Shown here: positions 32,123 to 39,707 of the stretch, piece by piece | Numbering within the stretch: the first letter of the stretch is position 1 | Layout: each line of letters opens with the position of its first letter | NCBI RefSeq assembly: GCF_039831995.1 | Contig: NZ_JBDOIO010000001.1 | Coordinates: 62,001 to 126,000 of the forward strand | Reading direction: 5' to 3' | Origin: Paenibacillus pabuli | GTDB taxonomy: Bacteria; Bacillota; Bacilli; Paenibacillales; Paenibacillaceae | DNA length: 64,000 bases | Notes under the pieces: model-generated | The model's database searches: none | The model's input: only the letters and a program-made list of their open reading frames with translations | Told to the model about the DNA's origin: nothing | Translations under genes and position numbers: made by a program

Positions 32123-32731
32123 ATGGAACTACGATTACTTGTTTATGAGATTGAGGAAAACGGTAAGATCCAATATAATTGGCGACCATATATGACGGAA
32201 AATGGTGTCGAAAATCCCACTAAAGTACTAGACAATATTTTAGGTGATAACACTAAGGTAAGAACTGTTTTTGATACAAAAGCATATACGACTATGACTG
32301 ACTCCATATATACAACTGATCCTGATTTTGATGTAGATGATGATGGGGACGGTGCAACCTATGGGACTGTTCTCCTATATGTAACTCCTTTTCATGACGT
32401 GAGTGCATATGGTATGTATTATAACGAAGGTAAATTTACGAATTATGTTGATTTTGATCCTGCTAGTCTATCTGATTATATCGTTGATGATAGTTTCTTA
32501 ACTTTCATTAAGACTAATCACGCTGGTTTCGATGCTGTAGGTGAGGTGGCAGTGGAATCTACAATTGCCTATTTCGTTAAAGATACTATCGACGAAACTT
32601 ATGAAGCACTGAAAGAGGACTTTTCCACTATCACTAATTATTTGAATTTATTTCCTGAGGAACACAGAGAAAACTACAGATACCTCTTGGCTATCGCAGC
32701 TAAACTTGGATTCCTTCGGGATTTGAGATAG
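32123..32731 (+). CDS. Hypothetical acidic protein
   Basis: 202 residues, ATG behind TTGGAGG. The middle has D-F-D-V-D-D-D-G-D-G, an acidic turn that could bind calcium but is not a canonical EF-hand. The C-terminus is helical. Function unknown. Confidence 0.65.
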   Translation: MELRLLVYEIEENGKIQYNWRPYMTENGVENPTKVLDNILGDNTKVRTVFDTKAYTTMTDSIYTTDPDFDVDDDGDGATYGTVLLYVTPFHDVSAYGMYYNEGKFTNYVDFDPASLSDYIVDDSFLTFIKTNHAGFDAVGEVAVESTIAYFVKDTIDETYEALKEDFSTITNYLNLFPEEHRENYRYLLAIAAKLGFLRDLR

Positions 32732-32829
32732 TATAAAAATAAATAATCTATTACTTGTAACATTTAGCCTATCTTATAACTACTGCCGATGTAATATTAA
32801 ATTAAAATTACAGTATAGGGGGTTTTATT

Positions 32830-33384
32830 CTGAGAATATTTTTTGACGCGGATGACGTACTTGTTGAAGCTACATTACCTGCCATTGCACGTTATAACGA
32901 AGAATACAATGAAAATTTAACTATGTCAGATATACGGGATTTTAACATGGTTGATTGTGTGCGTCCAGGAACAAGTATTGAAAAATATTATAACGAACCG
33001 GGATTTTACAGAACGTTCTTACCTCGACCTGGAATGCAGGAGTGTATTAGTAAACTATTCCATGAGGGTCATGAAATATTTATCGCAACCTCCTCTCCTA
33101 TAACCGGAATACTTGACAAGATTGAATGCTATGAGGAACATTTCCCAGAATTCTCCTGGAGTCTCGGTAATATAATACCTATCACTAGTAAACACGTTTT
33201 ATATGGTGATTTGATTGTCGATGACAAAATGGACAATATTTTAGAATCATCTTGTAGGCATAAGTTCCTTATGGATGCTCCTTGGAATCAAGACTTCACT
33301 TATGATGGAGTACTATATACTCGAGTTTACGGTGCAAATGACGTATACAATGGAATTCAATCTTTAATTTTAAGTGTAACTTAA
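32830..33384 (+). CDS. 5'(3')-deoxyribonucleotidase-like HAD phosphatase, CTG start
   Basis: 184 residues if it starts at the CTG at 32830, seven bases after AGGGGG. The first residues then read M-R-I-F-F-D-A-D-D-V-L-V, the HAD motif I (nucleophile Asp6, acid Asp8). This motif lies upstream of the first ATG (32923), which forces the earlier start. Motif II is I-F-I-A-T-S-S, and D-L-I-V-D-D-K-M fits motif IV. C-terminal layout matches the 5'(3')-deoxyribonucleotidase group, which dephosphorylates dNMPs. Likely nucleotide metabolism; exact substrate inferred. Confidence 0.75.
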   Translation: MRIFFDADDVLVEATLPAIARYNEEYNENLTMSDIRDFNMVDCVRPGTSIEKYYNEPGFYRTFLPRPGMQECISKLFHEGHEIFIATSSPITGILDKIECYEEHFPEFSWSLGNIIPITSKHVLYGDLIVDDKMDNILESSCRHKFLMDAPWNQDFTYDGVLYTRVYGANDVYNGIQSLILSVT

Positions 33385-33420
33385 CCTTACACCCAAATAT
33401 AAATTTACGGAGGTTCCTAG

Positions 33421-33801
33421 ATGTCAGCTATAAATTATACTTACCCAGATGTTATGGACTATTCTCTCGATAACACTGCCAATTATAACTACACTTTCAA
33501 TTACATGGCAATTGCGAAATTTATCTCTGAAGTACGAATGATAACTAACCCTTATGAGTATGCTATGTGTTCTTTTAAATTGTTCAGGCTGTTGAAAGAC
33601 TGTGCGGGTCACGACAGAATTTACGAAACTAATGCTGAATATATAGGTAAGCTTGAAACACAATACGTTAATATTAATAACTACCTCAGTGGGTTGGAAC
33701 AGATGGATACTGAGTATAAGCATCGTAGTGAATCAATTATCATGGAACTGGATGCATTTTTACGTCAAATATACAATATTAATCCCTTAGTATTGGGATA
33801 A
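33421..33801 (+). CDS. Hypothetical helical protein
   Basis: 126 residues, ATG behind ACGGAGG. All-helical appearance (F-K-L-F-R-L-L-K-D-C, S-I-I-M-E-L-D-A-F-L). No family recognised. Followed by a tRNA-like region. Confidence 0.65.
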   Translation: MSAINYTYPDVMDYSLDNTANYNYTFNYMAIAKFISEVRMITNPYEYAMCSFKLFRLLKDCAGHDRIYETNAEYIGKLETQYVNINNYLSGLEQMDTEYKHRSESIIMELDAFLRQIYNINPLVLG

Positions 33802-33843
33802 TAAAATAAATTTATCTATTATAAGTCTTTTTAAATAAGTGTT

Positions 33844-33938
33844 AGTGGATAGCAGTGGTATAGATTATTTAAGTGATTCTAGACACTCATTTAATTAGTT
33901 TATACATGGTGCTAGGGTTCGAATCCCGATATCCACTA
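33844..33938 (+). tRNA. Irregular tRNA-like sequence 1
   Basis: The acceptor-type stem GTGGATA (33845-33851) pairs perfectly with TATCCAC (33930-33936). Before the 3' strand sits the T-arm-like GGG-TTCGAAT-CCC. The middle is not a normal cloverleaf: 33859-33904 can fold as one long AT-rich hairpin ending in an 8-base loop ATTCTAGA between AGTG and CACT. Either a decayed tRNA or a tRNA-like RNA; the amino acid cannot be assigned. Confidence 0.4.
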
Positions 33939-33939
33939 C

Positions 33940-34042
33940 AGGGGTTAAACGGTTCGGAGTTTGATACTCTGGTGGTTCGATTCCACCTACGGATAAGCGG
34001 TCTTAGCAGATCGTAGTGCGGGTTCAAATCCCGTAACCCCTA
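33940..34042 (+). tRNA. Irregular tRNA-like sequence 2, with a second T-arm inside
   Basis: AGGGGTT (33940-33946) pairs perfectly with AACCCCT (34035-34041). The 3' half is tRNA-like: anticodon-type arm CGGTC-TTAGCA-GATCG (six-base loop), variable TAGT, and canonical T-arm GCGGG-TTCAAAT-CCCGT. The 5' part is ~51 bases instead of ~20 and contains GGAG..CTC and a second T-arm GGTGG-TTCGATT-CCACC (33971-33987). It looks like two tRNA genes merged or one with an insertion. Confidence 0.4.
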
Positions 34043-34051
34043 TTACAACTT

Positions 34052-34111
34052 GTCTGTAGCTCATATGATGAGTAAAATCCATGATTTTAAGGGTCATAAC
34101 CTCTACAGGTA
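34052..34111 (+). tRNA. Miniature cloverleaf, tRNA-like (CAU loop)
   Basis: Sixty bases fold as a compact cloverleaf. The acceptor stem is GTCTGTA/TACAGGT with two outer wobbles. The arms are CTCAT-ATG-ATGAG, then TAAAA-TCCATGA-TTTTA with a 7-base loop and CAT in the anticodon position, then GGG-TCATAAC-CTC. The base before CAT is C instead of the usual U33, and the T-loop lacks TTCRA. Too small for a standard tRNA; may be a mimic or relic. Confidence 0.4.
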
Positions 34112-34136
34112 TCTAATATTGTTGGGAGGAAAGTGA

Positions 34137-34946
34137 ATGACGGTACAGGTAACGAAAGAAGTAGTACATCTTGGCATCGGTAATTATCCAGCGGATTATA
34201 AGTTGAATTATACCGGTGATCTTGCACTTGCAACTACAGCATACATTATTGTACATGGTGCTATGGGTAATTCTGAAACAACAAATGGATTAGCGCAGCA
34301 ATTGGCGCAGAACTATGAAAATCAGCCTGTTTTTCAGCTGGACCTGGTGAATCACGGCACATCATCATCGGAAATTTACGAAAGTGATATCGACAGTTAC
34401 GCAGGATATGTGACTGAATTTGTTACAACATTGCGTGATCAGCGGGTCATTGGGGATGATGTAGTTTTGATCGGTCACTCAATGGGCGGTTCTGTAGTAT
34501 CTACAGCAGTACTGAATGGATTGAATGTATCACGATTGGTACTTGTAAGTACACGTCCTGACTTTACTGATTTCGGTGCATTTTTGGGTACGCCTGTTGA
34601 ACAGGTTCCAGTATTATTTGAGCAGCTTATGACGGCTGAGTTTTCTACTGGATTGACTGAAGAACAGTCTCAGTACTTTATTTCTCAAATTCCAGCTATG
34701 TCTGTGCAGCCGCTTGCGGGTAAATATGACATTTTCGCGCTTTCCAACTTCAATATCCGTGATAAATTGCATCAAATCAATGTACCTCTTACGTTGATTA
34801 CCGGCGATTCCGATACAACTGTTCCTCTGGAATCTGCCTTGGAGTATTCGCGCGGAGTCTCCGGATTTGCCGAAGAGTTCATTATTGAAGGTGGAACTCA
34901 CACAGCGGTGATCAAAAACAGCGAACTCGTAGCATCATATATTTAA
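34137..34946 (+). CDS. Alpha/beta hydrolase
   Basis: 269 residues, ATG behind GGGAGG. Alpha/beta-hydrolase fold: oxyanion region V-H-G-A-M-G-N (~40), nucleophile elbow G-H-S-M-G-G (Ser115), acid G-D-S-D-T-T-V-P (Asp226) and G-G-T-H-T-A (His255). All triad residues are present. Family members hydrolyse esters, lactones or similar bonds. No signal peptide, so cytoplasmic. Substrate unknown; quorum-signal or small-ester hydrolysis is only a guess. Confidence 0.85.
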   Translation: MTVQVTKEVVHLGIGNYPADYKLNYTGDLALATTAYIIVHGAMGNSETTNGLAQQLAQNYENQPVFQLDLVNHGTSSSEIYESDIDSYAGYVTEFVTTLRDQRVIGDDVVLIGHSMGGSVVSTAVLNGLNVSRLVLVSTRPDFTDFGAFLGTPVEQVPVLFEQLMTAEFSTGLTEEQSQYFISQIPAMSVQPLAGKYDIFALSNFNIRDKLHQINVPLTLITGDSDTTVPLESALEYSRGVSGFAEEFIIEGGTHTAVIKNSELVASYI

Positions 34947-34954
34947 TTAAATTT

Positions 34955-34991
34955 ACGCTTATCGGGTTCAATTTACCTGATAAGCGTTTTT
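34955..34991 (+). terminator. Terminator after the hydrolase gene
   Basis: ACGCTTATCGGGT pairs with ACCTGATAAGCGT (one wobble), then TTTTTC. Confidence 0.85.
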
Positions 34992-35061
34992 CAATTTAAG
35001 ATAGAGTACATACGGTTTGGTTGCGGAAGGAATAAGAATAAATGATTAAGGAGGTAGTTAG

Positions 35062-35424
35062 ATGCAAGCTATCCGTTTAAATGATTTAACTAATTTGAGG
35101 TATAATGACGATTATACTATTCGATCAATAGTTGAGAGACTTTCGCAATATTCTGTGATTCACAATGTAATACTGTTTGGATCACGTGCACGAGGAACAC
35201 ATCGAGACGATTCAGATACGGATGTAATGATTATTACTGAGACAGATATTCCTTTTGATGAAGAATTATGGTCATTTTTTGAGGCTATCAACGAAAGAAA
35301 CGGCACGGACGTAAGGATTTCACCTATAAGTGTTGCCGAGTGGAATAATCCAACTTATGAAGAATCTATTGAAATTAGACAGAACATTTACAATGAAGGT
35401 ATCATTATTGCGGATTACATTTAA
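35062..35424 (+). CDS. Minimal nucleotidyltransferase (MNT-type)
   Basis: 120 residues, ATG behind AAGGAGG. A single nucleotidyltransferase domain: L-F-G-S-R-A-R-G-T (~40), D-S-D-T-D-V-M-I with both catalytic aspartates, a third candidate acid in D-V-R-I, and the closing Y-N-E-G-I-I-I. Minimal nucleotidyltransferases often pair with HEPN toxins and act by adding AMP. No HEPN gene follows here. Unrelated in architecture to the larger protein at 29009. Confidence 0.85.
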   Translation: MQAIRLNDLTNLRYNDDYTIRSIVERLSQYSVIHNVILFGSRARGTHRDDSDTDVMIITETDIPFDEELWSFFEAINERNGTDVRISPISVAEWNNPTYEESIEIRQNIYNEGIIIADYI

Positions 35425-35501
35425 ACTCACGTGGAGAAATCAAGTGAGTAGTTATAACTAATACGGAAGAACCAATATTAAAAGTGAGGTGGACAGATTT
35501 G

Positions 35502-35975
35502 ATGGATAGAGATCAAGAAGGGTATTATGATAATCTGGTAGCGTCGTTAGGATTTAGTGATGTGGAACAGTACAACTATGATTTGATTAAAAATGGTTTA
35601 GCTTATGACGAAGATATTCAGCGATCAGATAGACCTTGGGATAAAGTATGGGGACCGAAATTTTTCGAACTTAACCCTACAGGAATAACTTTCGAGGACG
35701 CCCCGCTTAGCACTTTCATAGTTGTTATATCGCCAATTTTAGGGTCAGTATACTCTGGTGTTTTTGGCACTAAAATTGGTAGAGGATCAATCTTCATCAA
35801 ACTATCCGAAGAACTCATTTATTTAGTTGACGGTTGGTACTGGGGATCTGATTATTTTGGGCCAACACGCACAAGTGGGCAGCGTGGGTATTTTAATGTA
35901 TATTCGCATAGACTTAAAAGATCACTTCAAGACGGAAAAGATGTTAAAATGCTGGCAGACATCATTAACCCTTAG
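35502..35975 (+). CDS. Hypothetical protein
   Basis: 157 residues from the ATG at 35502, nine bases after AGGTGG (TTG 35499 is an alternative). Contains W-D-K-V-W-G-P-K and a small hydrophobic block I-V-V-I-S-P-I-L-G. No known family. A CCCTTAGCA/TGCTGAGGG hairpin covers its stop and lies just before tRNA-Met. Confidence 0.65.
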   Translation: MDRDQEGYYDNLVASLGFSDVEQYNYDLIKNGLAYDEDIQRSDRPWDKVWGPKFFELNPTGITFEDAPLSTFIVVISPILGSVYSGVFGTKIGRGSIFIKLSEELIYLVDGWYWGSDYFGPTRTSGQRGYFNVYSHRLKRSLQDGKDVKMLADIINP

Positions 35976-35999
35976 CATATTTGCTGAGGGTCATACTAC

Positions 36000-36073
36000 G
36001 GGTCCATAGCTCAGTTGGTTAGAGCGTCGAGCTCATAACTCGGTGGTCGGGGGTTCGAGTCCCTCTGGACCCA
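36000..36073 (+). tRNA. tRNA-Met (CAU)
   Basis: Complete cloverleaf: acceptor GGGTCCA/TGGACCC, D-arm GCTC..GAGC, anticodon arm TCGAG-CTCATAA-CTCGG (anticodon CAT), T-arm GGGGG-TTCGAGT-CCCTC, discriminator A. CCA is not encoded. G1-C72 pairs, so it is not an initiator; an Ile-type CAU decoder after modification cannot be excluded. The 167 bases after it (36074-36240) hold no gene. Confidence 0.92.
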
Positions 36074-36240
36074 TTAAAATAATTATCTACTACATTAATT
36101 CTCAGTAATATCTTTTACTAGTCATTAATAGTATATATCAGAGAAGAAATCAGATATAGGTACAACTTACCCAACTAATTATTTCAAAAAGCTATCTAAA
36201 TTTGATTATACCTCTAGACAAAATAATTGGGGGTTTAACT

Positions 36241-36420
36241 ATGGTTATAACAGGACACTACGTACGGGCTTCATATTACTCTTATGTAGGCAGTATGATC
36301 AATATTGTATTTCATGACGGAAGTTCCGTATACGCTTTGGTAACTGAAATCACTTTTAGTGAGATATGTACGAACATGGGTAATTTCAGCTTTAATGACA
36401 TCAGTCACATTGATTTGTAA
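36241..36420 (+). CDS. Small hypothetical protein
   Basis: 59 residues from the ATG at 36241 behind TTGGGGG; an upstream in-frame ATG (36202) has no ribosome binding site. Beta-rich, perhaps an SH3-like barrel (N-I-V-F-H-D-G-S). Function unknown. Confidence 0.6.
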   Translation: MVITGHYVRASYYSYVGSMINIVFHDGSSVYALVTEITFSEICTNMGNFSFNDISHIDL

Positions 36421-36447
36421 TTCATACGTTGGAGAGGGTTTGATGTC

Positions 36448-36672
36448 ATGGAGATATTAATTAAGTTACTGGCAGTAGTATTTGTCATTGCCTTAGTGGG
36501 ATTTAATTATATTCGAGCGATGGATGATATTGCATACATTAGTCCCTCACCTAAGTATTCAGAAGAGCGTAGCCTTAAAAATATCAAGTATTTGAAAATT
36601 ACTTATACATCTATCTTCATCGTTTTTGTATTATCTTTAGTAAGCTATCTTATTTTAGATATACTCATGTAG
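36448..36672 (+). CDS. Small membrane protein, two helices
   Basis: 74 residues, ATG at 36448 nine bases after GGAGAGGG. Hydrophobic segments at ~4-24 and ~50-72 separated by a charged loop. Unknown function. Confidence 0.65.
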   Translation: MEILIKLLAVVFVIALVGFNYIRAMDDIAYISPSPKYSEERSLKNIKYLKITYTSIFIVFVLSLVSYLILDILM

Positions 36673-36683
36673 GAGGTATTAAC

Positions 36684-36887
36684 GTGAGCAAGGTATATAC
36701 AGTTATGACAGCTACTGCACGTGAGAGTGATATTTATAATAGATATCGCGCCGGGGAACAGTTCAAAGTTTACGATGATAACGGTACACTATTCATCGAA
36801 GCAAGACTCTCGGGTAAAATTGCAATAGCTAGTCGTGACAACTTTGGTACAATCCAATATTTTGGAACTGATTTTGATATAGATTAG
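36684..36887 (+). CDS. Small hypothetical protein
   Basis: 67 residues, GTG start behind AGGAGG. Alpha/beta with Y-N-R-Y-R-A-G-E-Q-F. Ends at the terminator at 36889. Confidence 0.6.
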   Translation: MSKVYTVMTATARESDIYNRYRAGEQFKVYDDNGTLFIEARLSGKIAIASRDNFGTIQYFGTDFDID

Positions 36888-36888
36888 T

Positions 36889-36918
36889 AAAGACCTCCAT
36901 TATAGGGGGTCTTTTTAT
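36889..36918 (+). terminator. Hairpin terminator
   Basis: AAAGACCTCC pairs with GGGGGTCTTT around ATTATA, then TTATTT. Confidence 0.8.
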
Positions 36919-37002
36919 TTGTACATTTTTAATCATCGAGCGGAATTCTAGCGTGTTCAGTATAGGTTAAGGTAATTAATGTTGTATCTAGGAGGTGAAC
37001 GT

Positions 37003-37308
37003 ATGAATTATATTGATTTTAAGATGCTACTGATAGATTTGCATGAATACCATAATAGAGGTGTTCTATACACAATCACTCTATATGACGGATGCGGATT
37101 TAATGGTCATACTCGATGTTCGATTAATGAATATTATTTAATCACTGAAAATATTGGGTATATCTCGTTCATGACTCCTGTTGATACTGCATACTCGTTT
37201 AACATCCGATTAGATGAAACCGAAGGTATCACGGTGAGTGGAACCGTTGAAAAGTTAATTATCAAATACTCTGATGGAAGCATTTGCTCTATCGTCGCTG
37301 AAGTATAA
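37003..37308 (+). CDS. Hypothetical beta-rich protein
   Basis: 101 residues from the ATG at 37003 behind AGGAGGTG. Contains Y-D-G-C-G-F-N-G-H. No family recognised. Confidence 0.65.
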   Translation: MNYIDFKMLLIDLHEYHNRGVLYTITLYDGCGFNGHTRCSINEYYLITENIGYISFMTPVDTAYSFNIRLDETEGITVSGTVEKLIIKYSDGSICSIVAEV

Positions 37309-37333
37309 TCAACATTGTAATGGAGTTGTTGAA

Positions 37334-37513
37334 ATGAGGAGAATTGACGAAGTTAGAAGTAAAAAGATGCGGAATGTTAAAATGGTCGAAGTAATCGATA
37401 AAAAGCGAATTAAAGTTATCTTTAACAACAATCAGGAGATCGTACTTAAAGCTGAACCTGAAGATTTCGGGTATGACTCTGCTATCTATATAGAAGAAGA
37501 CAACATTCAATAA
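37334..37513 (+). CDS. Small basic hypothetical protein
   Basis: 59 residues from the ATG at 37334 behind TGGAG. K-K-R-I-K-V-I-F-N-N-N-Q-E-I-V-L is typical of a small beta-barrel strand pair. Possibly nucleic-acid binding. Function unknown. Confidence 0.55.
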   Translation: MRRIDEVRSKKMRNVKMVEVIDKKRIKVIFNNNQEIVLKAEPEDFGYDSAIYIEEDNIQ

Positions 37514-37540
37514 CAATCAAAATTTACAGGCAGGTATGAT

Positions 37541-38602
37541 ATGAAAAAACGTAAAAAACTATGGATCACTACTGGGATTTTGGCAGTGGTCGTAACATTG
37601 GGAATGTATTTTACATACCCACTTCGTGTAACACTAGCAGGTACTTTACTTACAACTCAACACCCTCAGTACGCTTGGGTAACCTTAATTGGTCAGGATA
37701 AAATTAATGAACTCAGAAATAAGTCGTTAAAACCGATAGTTGTTAATACATTGATCATGGCACCTATCCGGAAACCTTTAACTGAAGAAATGATTACATC
37801 AGCTATCCCAGTTCCTGAAGTTAAAGAGGATCTGAAGACTCATTATGTCGAATTCGAGCGTAACTTCTCACCTACCCATTATTTCAAAGGACGCTTAGTC
37901 ACAGTAAACGATGCAACTAAGGTGAGACTGGTTCCGGCTACGATACATGATAAAGGTACAAAACGTGAACGTGGCGAATGGCTTGAGGAAATCGTAAAAA
38001 CTAATAATGCGATTGTGGCATTGAATGCTAGCGGATTCAGTGATCCTGGCGGAAAGAGTTGGGCATCACACCCAATGGGATTAGTTATCATTGATGGAGA
38101 AGTAATTCAGGATTATGATGTAAACGCCAACTCAACTGCACTAGGTATCACATATGACGGACGATTGATCACGGGTAAATTTACATCAGAGGAACTGCTT
38201 AATTTCGGTGTACGTGACGCTGTTAGTTTTAAGCCACAGTTGATTGTGGATGGTAAATCGCTATTTCCTGATGAAAGTTCTGAGTGGGGTTATCAACCAC
38301 GTAGTGCTGTCGGTCAAACTGAAGATGGATCAATTGTCTTAATTCAGATTGACGGGCGTAAAGCAGAGTCAATCGGGGCATCGATGAAAGACATGGCGGA
38401 CATTTTACTGGAGTACGGAGTAGTTAATGCTATGGCAATGGATGGTGGTACCTCCGCCTTCTTAAGTTATAATGGTGAAACTAAAACTGTATCTCCGGTC
38501 AGTGATAAACGCGGCAGATTTTTACCTAACGCTTGGGTCGTAGTACCTGACGAAGATGAGAAAGTGGACATGGCTTACGCTGATAAAGTAGATATTAAGT
38601 GA
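37541..38602 (+). CDS. Phosphodiester glycosidase (NAGPA-type) with membrane anchor
   Basis: 353 residues. The N-terminal K-K-R-K-K plus one hydrophobic segment (~8-27) is a signal anchor. Residues ~110-340 match the phosphodiester glycosidase domain: A-L-N-A-S-G-F (~168), P-M-G-L-V-I-I-D-G-E, P-R-S-A-V-G, I-D-G-R-K and the late A-M-D-G-G-T-S-A-F. Family members cleave sugar-phosphate diesters, including cell-wall polymer or exopolysaccharide linkages. The enzyme would act outside the membrane. On a phage it may remodel the host wall or slime. Start ATG with a weak site (CAGGCAGG). Confidence 0.88.
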   Translation: MKKRKKLWITTGILAVVVTLGMYFTYPLRVTLAGTLLTTQHPQYAWVTLIGQDKINELRNKSLKPIVVNTLIMAPIRKPLTEEMITSAIPVPEVKEDLKTHYVEFERNFSPTHYFKGRLVTVNDATKVRLVPATIHDKGTKRERGEWLEEIVKTNNAIVALNASGFSDPGGKSWASHPMGLVIIDGEVIQDYDVNANSTALGITYDGRLITGKFTSEELLNFGVRDAVSFKPQLIVDGKSLFPDESSEWGYQPRSAVGQTEDGSIVLIQIDGRKAESIGASMKDMADILLEYGVVNAMAMDGGTSAFLSYNGETKTVSPVSDKRGRFLPNAWVVVPDEDEKVDMAYADKVDIK

Positions 38603-38667
38603 TGGTTGAGGTATGAGATTAGTACTCGTTTAATCACTTCATATAACTTTTAATTGGAGGAATCTGA

Positions 38668-39123
38668 ATGTCTGATTATGCATTGATGCAGTGCAGTTCT
38701 TGTAAACGCGTAGGTACGGTAAGTAAATTCAACTTACAGTTCAGTAAGGAATGTCAAGCTTGTTTTAAACGTGACCTAATCTACGTAACTGAAAATTCAA
38801 CTGAGATCGACTTCTCCTATAACCATGATTTAAGTGTTGATAACTCTGATAATCCTTTTGATGCATTTGTTAATGTATACAGGGTAACACGACATTATGG
38901 TGGACCTGAAGAAGGTGGTTGGTGGTACAATAACTACCGCTGTGTCGAAACTGTTAAGTCGAACTTATTTTTAGCTAAAACTGTATTAGAGCAACTAGAA
39001 GAAAAGTACAGTGAGCATGCACACGGTGATATTTATTCTGTAAACGGTGGACAGGAATTTGTTGTTGCAGTCGAAGTTTTGGAAGCTCAAGGCGAAGATA
39101 CGTCCCGACCATACTACGAATAA
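38668..39123 (+). CDS. Zinc-ribbon-headed phage protein of unknown function
   Basis: 151 residues, ATG behind TTGGAGG. The N-terminus has C-S-S-C-K (~9-12) and C-Q-A-C-F (~30-33), a zinc ribbon. The C-terminal part contains H-Y-G-G-P-E-E-G-G-W-W-Y-N and ends R-P-Y-Y-E, a pattern I recall from uncharacterised proteins of large phages. Function unknown. Confidence 0.75.
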   Translation: MSDYALMQCSSCKRVGTVSKFNLQFSKECQACFKRDLIYVTENSTEIDFSYNHDLSVDNSDNPFDAFVNVYRVTRHYGGPEEGGWWYNNYRCVETVKSNLFLAKTVLEQLEEKYSEHAHGDIYSVNGGQEFVVAVEVLEAQGEDTSRPYYE

Positions 39124-39141
39124 TCGAGGTAGGTGACTATT

Positions 39142-39564
39142 TTGACAGGTGCAGCTACACTAATACTTTATTCTATTATATCCATAATTACCACGACTAT
39201 AATCTCAATTTACATGTGTATTTACACCTGTTTCCGTAGTGTGGCGATAGCAACTAAGACTGATGAGAAAGCCAGTTTGGCTAAACATCTTAAGGATAAC
39301 TCGCAGCACTTAGTATTCACGTTAGCCTTCGGAGTGATTCAGGTCACTGGTATACTGTTCAGTTCAAATATTTATTTTACATTGGTCTTAGCTACACTGG
39401 CAGTACTTCCGATATTGTTCATCATAAAAGGTCTTAATATCATTGATAAAATACGTGTAGGATTCCAGGAGATATTTACATTTCAAGGTAGAATTCCGCT
39501 ATATATGTATATTTTAATTTTTAACTACTATATCATCAATATCTTGAATATCTCTACCTTATAG
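39142..39564 (+). CDS. Membrane protein, about four helices
   Basis: 140 residues from the TTG at 39142 following AGGTAGGTG (GTG 39133 is inside the site). Hydrophobic helices at ~4-28, ~58-75, ~80-97 and ~118-135. No signature motif. Confidence 0.65.
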   Translation: MTGAATLILYSIISIITTTIISIYMCIYTCFRSVAIATKTDEKASLAKHLKDNSQHLVFTLAFGVIQVTGILFSSNIYFTLVLATLAVLPILFIIKGLNIIDKIRVGFQEIFTFQGRIPLYMYILIFNYYIINILNISTL

Positions 39565-39587
39565 AACCCCTTATGGGTTCTTTTTTA
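39564..39587 (+). terminator. Terminator before the RNR gene
   Basis: GAACCC pairs with GGGTTC, then TTTTTT. The 120 bases to 39708 hold no gene, and no cobalamin riboswitch could be recognised. Confidence 0.8.
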
Positions 39588-39707
39588 TGCGGCGGGATAG
39601 ATAAATTGTTGGCAGAATTTAACTTTCACTGTTAACAATATTTGGACGGTGGCATTAAGGTTGGATGAGGTAGTTCCTCACATAATATGTAAAGAAGGTG
39701 CTTTGAT

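Noticed and set aside
39588..39707. Cobalamin riboswitch before the B12-dependent RNR
   Set aside because: I could not find the conserved B12-box or core; only a weak ATTGTT/AACAAT pairing is present.
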